A DNA stretch of 64,000 bases from Aquabacterium sp. (GCF_029946005.1 NZ_JAQSDR010000006.1:124001-188000); one strand, 5' to 3'; counted from the stretch's first letter, positions 1 to 10,164 are shown. Notes: a model not told the origin generated them from the sequence alone. Made by a program: numbers and translations.

Positions 1-399
1 CTGGCACCGGGCAGCACCAGTGCCGATTGGGCGCCCAAGCCCGTGCGGCTGACCGTCACCCCGGCCGGGCTGTTTGAGGTGGCCACCGCCGATGGCGCCA
101 CCGACGCCCCTGTGGGCCTGACGCTGACCGTCCACCTGACCGCCCCCTGGACCATGACGAGGCGAGCGCTGCAAGGCGAACGCCCCGAGGTCAGCATTGA
201 CGGCGATGCGGCACTGGCTGAAACGGCCTCCTGGCTGATGAAAAATCTGCGCTGGGACATCGAAGATGACCTGGCGCGCTGGTTGGGCAACACCCCCAGC
301 CAGGTCCTTCGCTCGGTGGGCGAGGGCCTGAAGGAAACCGTGCTGCGCTGGCGCCCGGATGCGGGCCGTCGGCCTGGCTTTCACGACGCCAAACGCTGA
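1..399 (+). CDS. ubiJ: UbiJ, ubiquinone biosynthesis accessory factor (5' partial)
   Basis: The reading frame is open from base 1, so the gene starts before the window; only the C-terminal 132 residues are present. The fragment carries an SCP2-like pattern (a strand rich in small residues, then a segment ending in a Trp-Leu-rich helix) typical of the UbiJ lipid-binding accessory protein. UbiJ works with UbiK and the Ubi hydroxylases in a soluble complex and is thought to bind ubiquinone intermediates. The call rests largely on context: it lies 18 bp upstream of ubiB in the same direction, as in the ubiE-ubiJ-ubiB order of proteobacteria. No ubiE is visible because the window begins here. Confidence 0.8.
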   Translation: MAPGSTSADWAPKPVRLTVTPAGLFEVATADGATDAPVGLTLTVHLTAPWTMTRRALQGERPEVSIDGDAALAETASWLMKNLRWDIEDDLARWLGNTPSQVLRSVGEGLKETVLRWRPDAGRRPGFHDAKR

Positions 400-417
400 G
401 AAGCCGCGGGAACCCTG

Positions 418-1968
418 ATGCGCGCCTTGTTCATTGGCTTGATCTTTTTACGCTACGGGCTGGACGCGCTGGCGCTGGACAGCCTGCGCCGCCCCAGCCT
501 TCGCCTGCTGTCCCGAATCATTTCAACGGGGCGCCGCCTGCATGCCCCGCGCGGCGAGCGCTTGCGCCAGGCCCTTGAAAGCCTGGGGCCCGTGTTCGTG
601 AAGTTCGGACAGATGTTGTCCACGCGCCGCGACCTGCTGCCCCCCGATGTGGCCGACGAACTCGCCAAGCTGCAGGATCGGGTCCCACCCTTCCCTGGTG
701 AAGAGTCGATGAAGCTGGTAGAAAAAGCATTGGGCAAGCCCATTGCCGCCATCTTCAAGCAGTTCGACGCCGAACCCGTGGCTAGCGCCTCCATCGCACA
801 GGTGCACTTTGCCGTGCTGCACGACGGGCGCGAGGTGGCCGTCAAGGTGCTGCGGCCCCGCATGCTGCGCGTGATCGATGACGACCTGGCTTTGATGCGC
901 AAGCTGGCCGGTTGGGTGGAATTTTTATGGGCAGATGGCCGACGACTCAAGCCGCGCCTGGTCGTGGCCGAGTTCGACAAATACCTGCACGACGAGCTCG
1001 ACCTGGTACGCGAAGCCGCCAATGCCGCGCAACTGCGCCGCAACATGAAGAACCTGGACCTGGTCCTGGTGCCCGAGATGATCTGGGACTACTGCACCGG
1101 CACCGTGATGGTGATGGAGCGCATGAAAGGCGTGCCGATCAGCCACCTGGCCCGCCTGCGCGATGCTGGCGTCGACATCAAAAAGCTGGCTCGCGATGGC
1201 GTGACCATCTTTTTCACTCAGGTGTTCCGCGATGGCTTCTTCCACGCTGACATGCACCCGGGCAACATCCAGGTCAGCCTGGCGCCTGAAACCTTCGGCC
1301 GCTACATCGCCCTGGATTTCGGCATCATCGGCACGCTGACGGAGGTCGACAAAGAGTACCTGTCGCAGAACTTCATCGCCTTCTTCCGCCGCGACTACAA
1401 ACGCGTGGCGGAGCTGCACATCGAAAGCGGCTGGGTGCCAGCCAACACCCGGGTTGACGAACTGGAAGGCGCGGTGCGCACCGTGTGCGAGCCTTACTTC
1501 GACCGGCCGTTGAAGGATTTGTCGTTGGGATTGGTTTTGTTGCGTCTGTTTCAAATTTCACGACGATTCAATGTGGAGATCCAGCCACAACTGGTGCTGC
1601 TGCAAAAAACATTACTCAATGTCGAAGGCCTGGGTCGGCAGCTTGATCCTGATCTTGATTTGTGGAGCACCGCCAAGCCATTCCTGGAGCGCTGGATGAA
1701 CGAGCAAGTTGGCTGGCGCGGCCTTCTGGAGCGGCTGAAACAGGAAGCCCCCCGCTACGCCAAACTCTTGCCCGAGTTGCCTCGCTTGCTCCACCAGAAC
1801 CTGGAGCGCAGCGACGTCGGATTGCGGCGCGACCTGGCCGCCATCTTGAAAGAGCAACGCAAGACCAACCGCACCATGACGGCCGCCCTGTGGGTGGGCA
1901 TGGGTTTCGTCATGGGACTGCTGGTGGCGCAACTCTTGCTGAAGCTGCACCTGGCCGGCATGATTTAG
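418..1968 (+). CDS. ubiB: UbiB, ABC1/ADCK-type atypical kinase for ubiquinone biosynthesis
   Basis: The 516-residue protein has the expected family length. The KxGQ motif that replaces the usual kinase Gly-rich start is at about residues 62-65 (KFGQ), the Ala-rich nucleotide loop ([10 protein letters not shown]) is near 121-130, and the HADxHPGN catalytic-loop region is near 275. Two hydrophobic segments lie at the C-terminus (about 488-512), which anchor the protein to the inner membrane. UbiB is an ATPase-like atypical kinase needed for ubiquinone synthesis, probably by helping extract or hand over membrane-bound intermediates. It follows ubiJ with an 18 bp gap and likely shares its transcript. 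The ATG at 418 is the first in frame after the ubiJ stop. Confidence 0.95.
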   Translation: MRALFIGLIFLRYGLDALALDSLRRPSLRLLSRIISTGRRLHAPRGERLRQALESLGPVFVKFGQMLSTRRDLLPPDVADELAKLQDRVPPFPGEESMKLVEKALGKPIAAIFKQFDAEPVASASIAQVHFAVLHDGREVAVKVLRPRMLRVIDDDLALMRKLAGWVEFLWADGRRLKPRLVVAEFDKYLHDELDLVREAANAAQLRRNMKNLDLVLVPEMIWDYCTGTVMVMERMKGVPISHLARLRDAGVDIKKLARDGVTIFFTQVFRDGFFHADMHPGNIQVSLAPETFGRYIALDFGIIGTLTEVDKEYLSQNFIAFFRRDYKRVAELHIESGWVPANTRVDELEGAVRTVCEPYFDRPLKDLSLGLVLLRLFQISRRFNVEIQPQLVLLQKTLLNVEGLGRQLDPDLDLWSTAKPFLERWMNEQVGWRGLLERLKQEAPRYAKLLPELPRLLHQNLERSDVGLRRDLAAILKEQRKTNRTMTAALWVGMGFVMGLLVAQLLLKLHLAGMI

Positions 1969-2029
1969 GCGAGCAAGGCCTTACACTGCGCGCCGATCCT
2001 CGGCCCGACAGTAGAAGGTTTTTGGCGAC

Positions 2030-3478
2030 ATGAACACCACTTTGCTCTGGTTTGTGATCCTGTACCTGGTGGGAACCATGGCCATCGGGGTCTACGCCGG
2101 CACACGCATCAAGAACACGACCGATTTCGCCGTCGCGGGGCGCAGCCTGCCCTTGGCCATGGTGATCACCACCACCTTCGCGACCTGGTTTGGGGCCGAA
2201 ACGGTGATGGGCATCCCGGCCAAGTTCGTGCAGGGCGGTTTGAACGCGGTGGTTGAAGACCCCTTTGGGGCGTCCATGTGTTTGGTGCTGGTGGGCGCCT
2301 TTTTTGCCACCAAGCTGTACAAGATGAAGCTGCTGACCATCGGCGATTTCTACCGCGCCCGCTTTGGCGAAGGCGTGGAAATTTTCTGCTCGATCGCCAT
2401 CATCCTGAGCTACCTGGGCTGGGTGGCGGCACAGATCACGGCCCTGGGCCTGGTGTTTTCGGTGTTGTCCGGTGGCCAGATCGAACCCTGGGTGGGCATG
2501 ATCATCGGCACCAGCCTGGTGCTGGTCTACGTGTTGATCGGCGGCATGCTGGCCGTGGCGTGGACCGACTTCATCCAGATGATCGTGCTCGTCGTTGGCT
2601 TATCGGTGATCGCCGTGATGGCGAGCGAGCAGGCAGGCGGCGCGGACAAGGTCATCGCTCTGGCCCAGTCCAACGACTGGTTCAGGATCTGGCCGGAACA
2701 CACCCCTTCGGGCTGGATCGCCTTCATCGCCGCGGCCATCACCATGATGTTTGGCTCCATCCCTCAGCAGGACGTTTTCCAGCGCGTGATGTCGGCCAAG
2801 GACAGCAAAACCGCCAGCCGCGGCGCGGTGATTGGCGGCTTCAGCTACCTGGCCTTTGCCTTTGTGCCGATGTTCATCGTAGCCGCGTCGATGATCATCA
2901 TGCCGAGCGAGGCCCAGGCGCTGCTGGCCAATGACCCGCAAAAAGTGCTGCCCACGCTGATCCTGACGCACATGCCACTGGTAGCGCAGATCTTCTTCTT
3001 TGGCGCGCTGGTGTCGGCCATCAAGTCGACCTCGTCGGCCACGCTGCTGGCGCCCTCGACCAGCTTCGTCGAAAACATCCTTCGCAACATCAAGCCTGGC
3101 ATGAGCGACAAGCAAGTGCTGCTGTCGCTGCGGATCACGATTTTCGTGTTCACCGCGCTGGTGTTGGCCTATGCCATCGCCATGCAAGGTACCCCCATTT
3201 ACGACCTGGTGTCCTCCGCCTACCAAGTGCCTTTAGTGGCCGCCTTTGTGCCCCTGACGATGGGGCTGTACTGGAAGCGCTCGACCACGCAGGGCGCCGT
3301 GATGTCCATCGCCCTGGGCATTGGCACATGGGGCACTTTCATGCTCCATGCACCGTGGGGCGAAGCATTTCCCGGCCAGTTGGCGGGCCTGATCGCGGCG
3401 CTGATCGGCATGGTGGTGGGCTCACTGGCACCCCAGTTGATCAAGAACCACCACGATCGAAAGCACCACCTCGGCTGA
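2030..3478 (+). CDS. Sodium:solute symporter (SSS) family transporter
   Basis: The 482-residue protein is hydrophobic throughout, with about 13 predicted membrane segments, and has the SSS signature regions: an N-terminal segment with GTxIKNTTDFAVAGRS, the SxIPQQDxFQRxMSAKD loop near the middle, and an SAxxSTSSATLLAPST stretch near residue 330. It should be an inner-membrane Na+-coupled importer. The substrate cannot be told from sequence; relatives include proline, pantothenate and organic acid carriers, and the QQDVFQR loop fits the general SSS fold only. The gene lies 61 bp after ubiB and 48 bp before an FmdB gene, all on the same strand, so it may be co-transcribed but is not obviously functionally linked. 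Confidence 0.9.
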   Translation: MNTTLLWFVILYLVGTMAIGVYAGTRIKNTTDFAVAGRSLPLAMVITTTFATWFGAETVMGIPAKFVQGGLNAVVEDPFGASMCLVLVGAFFATKLYKMKLLTIGDFYRARFGEGVEIFCSIAIILSYLGWVAAQITALGLVFSVLSGGQIEPWVGMIIGTSLVLVYVLIGGMLAVAWTDFIQMIVLVVGLSVIAVMASEQAGGADKVIALAQSNDWFRIWPEHTPSGWIAFIAAAITMMFGSIPQQDVFQRVMSAKDSKTASRGAVIGGFSYLAFAFVPMFIVAASMIIMPSEAQALLANDPQKVLPTLILTHMPLVAQIFFFGALVSAIKSTSSATLLAPSTSFVENILRNIKPGMSDKQVLLSLRITIFVFTALVLAYAIAMQGTPIYDLVSSAYQVPLVAAFVPLTMGLYWKRSTTQGAVMSIALGIGTWGTFMLHAPWGEAFPGQLAGLIAALIGMVVGSLAPQLIKNHHDRKHHLG

Positions 3479-3526
3479 GCAGGGCACGTAGAATACTGGT
3501 CTTACTGGAAAACCCGAAGGTTTGAG

Positions 3527-3865
3527 ATGCCGATTTACGCCTACCGCTGTGAGTCTTGCGGTCATGCCAAGGACGTTTTGCAAAAAATGTCCGATCCCGT
3601 CCTGTCCACTTGCCCGGCCTGCGGGGCCGAAAGCTTCAAGAAGCAACTGACGGCAGCTGGGTTTCAATTGAAGGGCTCGGGTTGGTACGTGACCGATTTC
3701 CGCGGGGGCACCAGCACGGCCACTGCACCGGAATCGAAAGACAAGGCCGCCTCGGGCAGCCCCGACACGGCCGCGCCAGCCGCGACGCCATCGGCCACAC
3801 CGGCCGCCCCTGCCAGCAGCACCACGCCGTCTTCGGGGGGCAGCTCGCCTGCCAGCACGGCCTGA
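3527..3865 (+). CDS. FmdB-family zinc-ribbon protein
   Basis: This small 112-residue protein has two CxxC pairs in its first 33 residues (CESC and CPAC) within the start pattern MPIYAYRCESCG, which is the FmdB/CxxC_CXXC_SSSS putative regulatory domain. The rest, from about residue 60, is a low-complexity Ala/Ser/Pro/Thr tail of the kind common in this family and probably disordered. The function is not established; the family was named for a regulator near formamidase genes but occurs widely upstream of DUF502 and aspS in betaproteobacteria, as here. The start at 3527 gives the standard MPIY N-terminus. Confidence 0.88.
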   Translation: MPIYAYRCESCGHAKDVLQKMSDPVLSTCPACGAESFKKQLTAAGFQLKGSGWYVTDFRGGTSTATAPESKDKAASGSPDTAAPAATPSATPAAPASSTTPSSGGSSPASTA

Positions 3866-3936
3866 ACGACGGCCCATCCACAGATCGCACCCGCTGCGAT
3901 CACCCGGCCTTTGCGGCCTCATCTTGAAGCGCATTT

Positions 3937-4596
3937 GTGAAGAAATACATCCTGACCGGCTTGCTCGTGTGGCTGCCTTTGACCATCACCATCTGGGTGA
4001 TGATGCAGGTACTGGGCGTGCTGGATGGCGTCTTCGCCGGCCTGATCATCGCCGCGCAGACCGTGTTGCCCGAAAGCCTGCGCCCCGGCCTTGAATCGCT
4101 GAGGAGCATTCCTGGCCTGAGCGCCATCGTCATGGTGTCGGTGCTGCTGCTGACGGGGCTGGCCGTGACCAACTTCGCCGGCCAGTGGATCCTGGACCAG
4201 TCGAACCGGGTCTTCTCCAACATCCCGATCGTCAAATCCATTTACACCTCGGTCAAGCAGGTGTCGGACACCCTGTTTTCTAGCAGCGGCCAGGCGTTTC
4301 GCCATGCGGTGCTGGTGCAATACCCACGTGCGGGCTCCTGGACCATCGGCTTCGTCACTGGCAAGCCCAGTGGCGAGGTGGCGGCGCACCTCAGCGATGA
4401 CCACCTGACCTTGTACGTGCCCACCACCCCCAACCCCACCTCGGGCTTCATGCTGATTGTGCCGCGCAGCGACGTGATCGAATTGCAAATGTCGGTGGAC
4501 GAAGCCTTGAAATACATCATTTCCATGGGCGTGGTGGCCCCGCCGCTGCACGCGTCGGCGGTGATCAACCAAGTCAAGCCACGCCACACGGCCTGA
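3937..4596 (+). CDS. DUF502 family inner-membrane protein
   Basis: The 219-residue protein starts at a GTG; the next in-frame codons upstream run into a stop at 3925, so this is the earliest possible start. It begins [20 protein letters not shown], the standard DUF502 N-terminus, followed by a second membrane segment near residues 60-85 and the family's conserved stretch around [14 protein letters not shown]. The C-terminal half is soluble, with a GF(V/M)L-type sheet pattern. Function is unknown; the family is conserved directly upstream of aspS in many betaproteobacteria, which is the arrangement seen here (gap 97 bp). Confidence 0.9.
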   Translation: MKKYILTGLLVWLPLTITIWVMMQVLGVLDGVFAGLIIAAQTVLPESLRPGLESLRSIPGLSAIVMVSVLLLTGLAVTNFAGQWILDQSNRVFSNIPIVKSIYTSVKQVSDTLFSSSGQAFRHAVLVQYPRAGSWTIGFVTGKPSGEVAAHLSDDHLTLYVPTTPNPTSGFMLIVPRSDVIELQMSVDEALKYIISMGVVAPPLHASAVINQVKPRHTA

Positions 4597-4693
4597 GCAC
4601 CTCAATCCTGAGGGACAATCGAGGGTTCCGGGCGGGCTCGCGCTTTTTGCGGCGGCCGCCCCACGAACACGATCGATCATCCGGAGAATAACG

Positions 4694-6493
4694 ATGCGAA
4701 CCACTTACTGCGGACTGGTCAGCGAAGCGCTGATGGGCCAGACCGTGACGCTGATGGGCTGGGCCCACCGTCGCCGCGATCACGGCGGCGTGATCTTCAT
4801 TGACTTGCGCGACCGCGAAGGCCTGGTCCAGGTCGTCTGTGACCCCGACCGCGTTGACACCTTCAAGGTGGCCGAAGGCGTGCGCAACGAGTTCTGCCTG
4901 AAGCTGACCGGCCTGGTGCGCGCGCGCCCCGCTGGCACCGAAAACGCCGGACTGACCAGCGGAAAAATCGAAATCCTGGCCCACACCCTCGAAGTGCTGA
5001 ACCCGAGCGTGACGCCGCCCTTCCCGCTGGACGACGAGAACCTGTCCGAAACGACACGCCTCACGCACCGCGTGCTCGACCTGCGCCGCCCCTACATGCA
5101 GAAGAACCTGCGCCTGCGCTACCGCGTGGCCATGGAAGCGCGCAAGTTCCTGGACGAGAACGGCTTCATCGACATCGAAACGCCGATGCTGACCAAATCG
5201 ACGCCCGAAGGCGCGCGCGACTACCTCGTGCCCTCGCGCGTGAACGACGGCCAGTTCTTCGCCCTGCCCCAGTCGCCCCAGTTGTTCAAGCAATTGCTGA
5301 TGGTGGCGGGCTTTGACCGCTACTACCAGATCACCAAATGCTTCCGCGACGAAGACCTGCGCGCGGATCGCCAGCCCGAATTCACCCAGATCGACATTGA
5401 GACGTCCTTCCTGGGCGAACAAGAGATCCGCGACATGTTCGAGGGCATGATCCGCCGCGTCTTCAAGACGGCGCTGGACGTGGACCTGGGCGACTACCCC
5501 GTCATGACCTATGCCGATGCCATGCACCTGTACGGCTCGGACAAGCCGGATCTGCGCGTCAAGCTCGAGTTCACCGAGCTGACCGACATCATGGCCTCGG
5601 TCGACTTCAAGGTGTTCTCGACGCCGGCCACGACCAAGGGTGGCCGCGTGGCCGCGCTGCGCGTGCCGGGTGGCAGCGCCATCAGCCGTGGTGAGATCGA
5701 CGCCTACACCGAGTTCGTCAAGATCTACGGCGCCAAGGGCCTGGCCTGGATCAAGGTCAATGAGCTGGAAAAAGGCCGTGAAGGCCTGCAATCGCCCATC
5801 GTCAAGAACATCCATGACGAGGCCTTGAACGAGATCCTCAAGCGCACGGGCGCGCAAAACGGCGACCTGATTTTCTTCGGTGCCGACAAGGCCAAGGTGG
5901 TCAACGATGCCATTGGCGCCCTGCGCGTCAAGATCGGCCACAGCGACTTCGGCAAGAAGTCTGGCCTGTTCGAACACAAGTGGGCCCCGCTGTGGGTGGT
6001 CGACTTCCCGATGTTTGAGCACGACGAAGAAGGCGACCGCTGGAACGCGGTTCACCACCCGTTCACGGCGCCCAAAGACGGCCATGAAAACCTCATGGAC
6101 ACCGATCCCGAGAAGTGCATCGCCAAGGCCTACGACATGGTGTTGAACGGCTGGGAACTGGGTGGCGGCTCCATTCGGATTCACCGCGCCGAAGTGCAGA
6201 GCAAGGTCTTCAGCGCGCTGAAGATCGGGCCGGAAGAGGCGCAACTGAAGTTCGGCTTCCTGCTGGATGCGCTGCAATACGGCGCGCCTCCGCACGGTGG
6301 CCTGGCTTTCGGCTTGGACCGCTTGGTCACGCTGATGACCGGCGCCGAGTCGATCCGCGACGTGATCGCCTTCCCGAAGACGCAACGCGCCCAGTGCCTG
6401 CTGACGCACGCACCAAGCCCGGTCGACGAAAAGCAGTTGAAAGAGCTGCACATCCGACTACGCAATCCGCAGGCGGGCACGGCCACGGCCTGA
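4694..6493 (+). CDS. aspS: Aspartyl-tRNA synthetase
   Basis: The 599-residue enzyme charges tRNA-Asp with aspartate in the cytoplasm. An N-terminal OB-fold anticodon-binding domain (about residues 1-105) is followed by the class II catalytic core. Motif 2 ([18 protein letters not shown]) lies near residue 216, the bacterial-type GAD insertion follows from about 290 to 410, and motif 3 (GLAFGLDRL) is near 538. Length and domain order match bacterial AspRS. The start codon is preceded by a good ribosome site (CGGAGAA, about 6 bases before ATG), and the gene is followed by a strong terminator. Confidence 0.97.
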   Translation: MRTTYCGLVSEALMGQTVTLMGWAHRRRDHGGVIFIDLRDREGLVQVVCDPDRVDTFKVAEGVRNEFCLKLTGLVRARPAGTENAGLTSGKIEILAHTLEVLNPSVTPPFPLDDENLSETTRLTHRVLDLRRPYMQKNLRLRYRVAMEARKFLDENGFIDIETPMLTKSTPEGARDYLVPSRVNDGQFFALPQSPQLFKQLLMVAGFDRYYQITKCFRDEDLRADRQPEFTQIDIETSFLGEQEIRDMFEGMIRRVFKTALDVDLGDYPVMTYADAMHLYGSDKPDLRVKLEFTELTDIMASVDFKVFSTPATTKGGRVAALRVPGGSAISRGEIDAYTEFVKIYGAKGLAWIKVNELEKGREGLQSPIVKNIHDEALNEILKRTGAQNGDLIFFGADKAKVVNDAIGALRVKIGHSDFGKKSGLFEHKWAPLWVVDFPMFEHDEEGDRWNAVHHPFTAPKDGHENLMDTDPEKCIAKAYDMVLNGWELGGGSIRIHRAEVQSKVFSALKIGPEEAQLKFGFLLDALQYGAPPHGGLAFGLDRLVTLMTGAESIRDVIAFPKTQRAQCLLTHAPSPVDEKQLKELHIRLRNPQAGTATA

Positions 6494-6540
6494 CCTCACT
6501 AAGAGGGATCGCCCCAGGGCGACATCCTCAGTACACTGCG

Positions 6541-6568
6541 CGGGCCGCCCTTTGGGGTGGCCCGTTTT
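6541..6568 (+). terminator. Rho-independent terminator after aspS
   Basis: CGGGCC (6541-6546) pairs with GGCCCG (6559-6564) and the stem continues inward with GCCC against GGGT around a TTTG loop. Four T residues follow at 6565-6568. It sits 47 bp after the aspS stop and 24 bp before the next gene, so it should end the aspS transcript. Confidence 0.85.
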
Positions 6569-6591
6569 CATTGGCCTTCAGGATATTGGAC

Positions 6592-7437
6592 ATGCAGCAT
6601 TCACCTCACCGCATTCACCGCCACGCTTGGGCCTTGCTGTCAGCGGCAACGCTGTTGAGTCTGGGCCTGGCAGGTTGCGGCGACAAGGTCACCCAGCAGG
6701 CCAAGACGGAGCTGGGCCAGGGCGGCTCGGTGGTCTCGGGCTCGGCCGGGCCCAAGGGCGCGCAAGGCGCCGACGGTGGCCTGGTGACCTGCACGACGCC
6801 GGTGGCCACACTGGCCCTGGCCGAGAACCCCAACGGCTACACCATGACCTCGCATTACCAGTTGCCCGCTTCGCCCGTGCCACTGCTCAAACTGATCGCC
6901 CAGCAAAGCGGCTGCTTCCGCGTGGTGGACCGCGCGGCGGGCCTGCGCAGCACCATCCAGGAAAACGAACTGAAGGAAGCGGGCATCGTCCGATCCAACA
7001 GCACGGTGTCCAAGGGCAAGGGCTACGAAGCGCAGTACACCCTGGTGCCCAGCCTGACGTTCAGCGAACAGGATGCGGGCCGGGGCCTGAGCGGCGTGAT
7101 CGCGGCCATCCCGGTGCTGCGCGACATCGCCGGGCTGGCGGGCCTGGTCGATCAGGTCAAGATCAAGGAAGCCCAAGTGGCCTTGCTGCTGACCGACAAC
7201 GAAACCACCGAACAATTGGCCGCGTCCACCGGTTCAGTCAAGGTCACCGACCTGGGTGTGGGCGGATTCGTGGCGGGCAAGTTGGGCGGGGCGGGTGGCA
7301 TGGGCTGGAGCAACTCCAACGAAGGCAAGGTGATCGCCGCGGCATTTTTCGATGCGCACAACAAGCTGGTGACCCAGGTGCGCGAGTTGCAAGCCAAACA
7401 ATTGCCGCCGTCGGCGGCCGTGCTGGGCAAGCCATGA
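6592..7437 (+). CDS. CsgG/HfaB-family outer-membrane lipoprotein
   Basis: The ATG at 6592 gives a 281-residue precursor with a signal peptide ending in a lipobox (LAGC, Cys at about residue 27), so the mature protein is a lipoprotein. The body matches the CsgG family (curli secretion channel CsgG is 277 residues): a TxxVxxL region, an SGCFRVVDRAAGL segment typical of CsgG-like proteins, a Gly-rich GGFVAGKLGG hairpin region, and a final strand. CsgG forms a nonameric outer-membrane pore in curli export. No csgA, csgB, csgE or csgF lies nearby, so the substrate here is unknown. A short collagen-like GPKGAQGADGG stretch follows the lipidated Cys region. It overlaps nudB by four bases. Confidence 0.82.
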   Translation: MQHSPHRIHRHAWALLSAATLLSLGLAGCGDKVTQQAKTELGQGGSVVSGSAGPKGAQGADGGLVTCTTPVATLALAENPNGYTMTSHYQLPASPVPLLKLIAQQSGCFRVVDRAAGLRSTIQENELKEAGIVRSNSTVSKGKGYEAQYTLVPSLTFSEQDAGRGLSGVIAAIPVLRDIAGLAGLVDQVKIKEAQVALLLTDNETTEQLAASTGSVKVTDLGVGGFVAGKLGGAGGMGWSNSNEGKVIAAAFFDAHNKLVTQVRELQAKQLPPSAAVLGKP

Positions 7438-7946
7438 GCCAGCCTCCCGAGGCGAGTGCCGCTGTTCGCCCGCCCAAAATCCCGCTGTCGGTGCTGGTGG
7501 TGATCCACACGCCCGAGCTGGAGGTGCTGTTGATCGAGCGCACCCAGCAACCCGGTTTTTGGCAGAGCGTGACCGGGTCGAAAGACCTGGAGGATGAACC
7601 CTGGGACCTCACCGCCGCGCGTGAAGTGGCGGAAGAAACCGGCATCGTCATCGGCAGCCCCGCCGTGCCGATGGCCGCCCTGCAGGATTGGGCCATCGAG
7701 AACATTTACGAAATCTACCCGGTCTGGCGGCACCGCTACGCCCCCGGCGTGACCCACAACACCGAACGGGTTTTTGGGTTATGTGTGCCTCGTAACACCC
7801 CGGTCACGCTGGCACCCCGAGAGCACACCGCGTGGGCCTGGCTCCCCTTGCAAGAGGCGGCAGACCGCTGCTTTTCGCCGTCCAACGCCGAGGCGATTTT
7901 GCAACTGCCTCGATTTAGCGGGAAAGCCAACCCTTCAACGGGCTGA
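7434..7946 (+). CDS. nudB: NudB, dihydroneopterin triphosphate diphosphatase (Nudix)
   Basis: The 170-residue protein starts inside the upstream stop (ATGA overlap, 7434-7437). The Nudix box runs from GSKDLEDEPWDLTAARE to VAEETGI at about residues 43-70 and retains the REVAEETG core that binds Mg2+. The phrase GFWQSVTGSK before the box and the ERVFGLCVP segment after it are typical of NudB. The enzyme removes pyrophosphate from dihydroneopterin triphosphate in folate synthesis. Its position a few genes after aspS is common in this group of bacteria. The translational coupling to the CsgG-like gene is probably only an expression arrangement. Confidence 0.88.
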   Translation: MSQPPEASAAVRPPKIPLSVLVVIHTPELEVLLIERTQQPGFWQSVTGSKDLEDEPWDLTAAREVAEETGIVIGSPAVPMAALQDWAIENIYEIYPVWRHRYAPGVTHNTERVFGLCVPRNTPVTLAPREHTAWAWLPLQEAADRCFSPSNAEAILQLPRFSGKANPSTG

Positions 7947-8018
7947 AAGACAGCCTCAGTTGCGGCTATGGTGTCAGGGTGAACGCCTTTGTTCGCGCCG
8001 CTGTTGGAATGATTCGCC

Positions 8019-8834
8019 GTGCTGAACCCTCTCCAGTCCTCGCTGTTGCCGCCCTCGACGCAGTCGTCCACGCACCTGCGGGTGGCCACGTACAACATCC
8101 ACAAAGGCGTGCGAGGCATGGGCCCCACCAAACGCCTGGAAATCCACAACCTGAGCCTGGCGGTCGAGGCATTTGACGCCGACATCGTGTGTCTTCAGGA
8201 AGTGCGCCATTTCCACAGGGCCGAGGCCAGGCGCTTTTCGCGCACCGATTACGGGCCCATGTGCTGGCCGCAGCAGCCACAGGCCGATTTTCTAGCGCCC
8301 GAAGGCTATGAGGTGGCTTACCGCACCAACGCCACCACCAAAGATGGCGAGCATGGCAACGCTTTGCTGAGCCGCTGGCCCATGGGCAACATTGGCCACC
8401 ACGACGTGTCTGACCACCGGTTCGAACAGCGCGGTTTTTTGCACGTGCCCGTGTTCTGGCGCGGCGTCGAGATCCACGTGATCGTGGTGCACCTGGGCCT
8501 GATCCACGCCAGCCGTGTGCGGCAGGCCGAGCACCTGGCTGCCCTGGTGATCAGAGATTTGCCGCCCGATGCACTGGTGGTGGTGGCGGGCGACTTCAAC
8601 GACTGGAATGAGAAGCTCGACCCGGTGTTGCACACCGCCAATCTGAAACGCGCCGGCTTGCCCAAGGCCCCGAACACACCCACCTTCCCCTCGCGCATTC
8701 CAGTGCTGGCACTGGATCGGGTCTACACACGGGGCTTGACCTGCCAATCGGTGATGGTGCCGCGCGGTGGCGCTTGGCCGCGCATGTCGGACCACTTGCC
8801 CCTGGTGGTCGAACTGGACATCGACAACACCTGA
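8019..8834 (+). CDS. Endonuclease/exonuclease/phosphatase family protein (YbhP-like)
   Basis: The 271-residue protein has the EEP-fold catalytic motifs in order: ATYNIHKG (about 23-30), LQEVR (about 60-64), a histidine in VVHLGL, GDFNDWN, and DHLPLV near the C-terminus. These residues bind Mg2+ and cleave phosphodiester or phosphate ester bonds. It overlaps the cardiolipin synthase gene by one base (TGATG), the same pairing as E. coli ybhP-clsB, so it probably acts in membrane phospholipid metabolism, though its substrate is not known. The start is a GTG at 8019; the region upstream of ATYNIHKG is poorly conserved, so a shorter start is possible. Confidence 0.85.
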   Translation: MLNPLQSSLLPPSTQSSTHLRVATYNIHKGVRGMGPTKRLEIHNLSLAVEAFDADIVCLQEVRHFHRAEARRFSRTDYGPMCWPQQPQADFLAPEGYEVAYRTNATTKDGEHGNALLSRWPMGNIGHHDVSDHRFEQRGFLHVPVFWRGVEIHVIVVHLGLIHASRVRQAEHLAALVIRDLPPDALVVVAGDFNDWNEKLDPVLHTANLKRAGLPKAPNTPTFPSRIPVLALDRVYTRGLTCQSVMVPRGGAWPRMSDHLPLVVELDIDNT

Positions 8835-10147
8835 TGAACCCCCTGCCCGAACAGAGTTCGGCGCACGCGCTGCGCGGTTTGGCCTGGTATGGCCAGCGCA
8901 AGCCCATGTTCACGGGCGGCAACCAGGTCAGTTTGTTGAAGGGCGCCGCACAACAGTTCCCGGCCTTGTGCGCCAGCATCGACGCAGCCAAGCGGTCGGT
9001 GTGGATGGCCACCTACATGGTGTCGCCGGTTGGTCAAAGCCAGTCGGTGCTGCAGGCTTTGACCCGGGCTGCCCAGCGAGGCATCGATGTGCACTTCGTG
9101 GTGGACGGCGTCGGCTCGCGTGATGCCCCGGCCTCGCTTTGGCGAGACCTGGAGACAGCAGGCATCAAGCTGGTGGTGTATCGGCCTGTGCGTGGTTTGT
9201 TGAATTTGCTGGACTCGTCGCAATGGCGGCGCATGCACATGAAGCTGTGCGTGATCGACGATGCGGTGGGCTTCGTCGGTGGCATCAACCTGATCGATGA
9301 CCGCTACGACCTGGCGCTGGGCTGGTCGTCAAACCCTCGATTGGACTATGCCTTGCAGGTGAACGGCCCCGCCGTCTTGCCGATGGCACACACGGTCAAG
9401 GCCATGTGGACCCGGGCCACGTTGGGCCGAGACTGGCGCGACGACATCGTTCACTGGATGGCCGATCACCGCAGCATGAAGCGACTGCGCGCTTTGTGGC
9501 TGAAAGCCCGTTTGCGGCTGTCACCGGGCGAGCAAAGGCATCTGTCGGCGGCCTCCGCCACCCACCTGCCCATGCGCTGCGCTTTTGTCTTGCGCGACAA
9601 CCTGCTGCAGCGGCGCACCATTGAGCACGCAGCCTTGCAGGCGATCCAGCATGCGCGCACGCGGGTGGACATCATCACGCCTTACTTCTACCCCGCCCGC
9701 GCCTTGCGGCATGCGCTGCGCAACGCCGCCAAGCGCGGGGTGGTGGTCAGGCTGCTGTTGCAAGGCAAGGCGGACTACAGGATCGCAGCGATCGCAGCCC
9801 AGGTGCTGTACCACGACCTGCAACTTCACGGGGTCCGCATCTTTGAATACCAGCCGGCACTGCTGCATGCCAAGGTGCTTTGCGTGGACGATGAGTGGGC
9901 CACCATCGGTTCGTCCAACCTCGACCCCTTGTCGCTGGTGTTGAACCTGGAGGCCAACCTGGTGGTGCGCGACCGGGGCTTTGTGCGCACGCTGTCGGCC
10001 GCTTTGCTGCACGACTTTGAACAGAGCGTTGAGATCCCACCGCCACTGGTTCGGCAACGCAGCTGGATGACGCGAGTGCGGCGTTCAACCATCGCCTGGA
10101 TGGCCAAAACTTACCTTCGATTGGCGGGCGTCACCGGGCGGTATTGA
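8834..10147 (+). CDS. clsB: Cardiolipin synthase B-type phospholipase D family enzyme
   Basis: The 437-residue protein contains two phospholipase D catalytic motifs: HMKLCVIDD followed by GGINLIDD (near residue 135), and HAKVLCVDD followed by GSSNLDPLS (near 345). Both keep the His-Lys-Asp residues. There is no N-terminal membrane anchor, as in ClsB and unlike ClsA. The enzyme joins phosphatidyl groups to make cardiolipin; E. coli ClsB can also make phosphatidylglycerol. The ATG at 8834 shares a base with the upstream stop. It follows a ybhP-like gene exactly as clsB does in E. coli. It converges on cobC with only 17 bp between the stops. Confidence 0.9.
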   Translation: MNPLPEQSSAHALRGLAWYGQRKPMFTGGNQVSLLKGAAQQFPALCASIDAAKRSVWMATYMVSPVGQSQSVLQALTRAAQRGIDVHFVVDGVGSRDAPASLWRDLETAGIKLVVYRPVRGLLNLLDSSQWRRMHMKLCVIDDAVGFVGGINLIDDRYDLALGWSSNPRLDYALQVNGPAVLPMAHTVKAMWTRATLGRDWRDDIVHWMADHRSMKRLRALWLKARLRLSPGEQRHLSAASATHLPMRCAFVLRDNLLQRRTIEHAALQAIQHARTRVDIITPYFYPARALRHALRNAAKRGVVVRLLLQGKADYRIAAIAAQVLYHDLQLHGVRIFEYQPALLHAKVLCVDDEWATIGSSNLDPLSLVLNLEANLVVRDRGFVRTLSAALLHDFEQSVEIPPPLVRQRSWMTRVRRSTIAWMAKTYLRLAGVTGRY

Positions 10148-10164
10148 GGCGGGACAGCGTCGGC

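Noticed and set aside
4574..6451. A 625-codon open frame antisense to aspS
   Set aside because: It lies fully on the opposite strand of a certain aspS gene, has a His/Gln/Val-rich composition typical of shadow frames in GC-rich codons, and shows no known motif.
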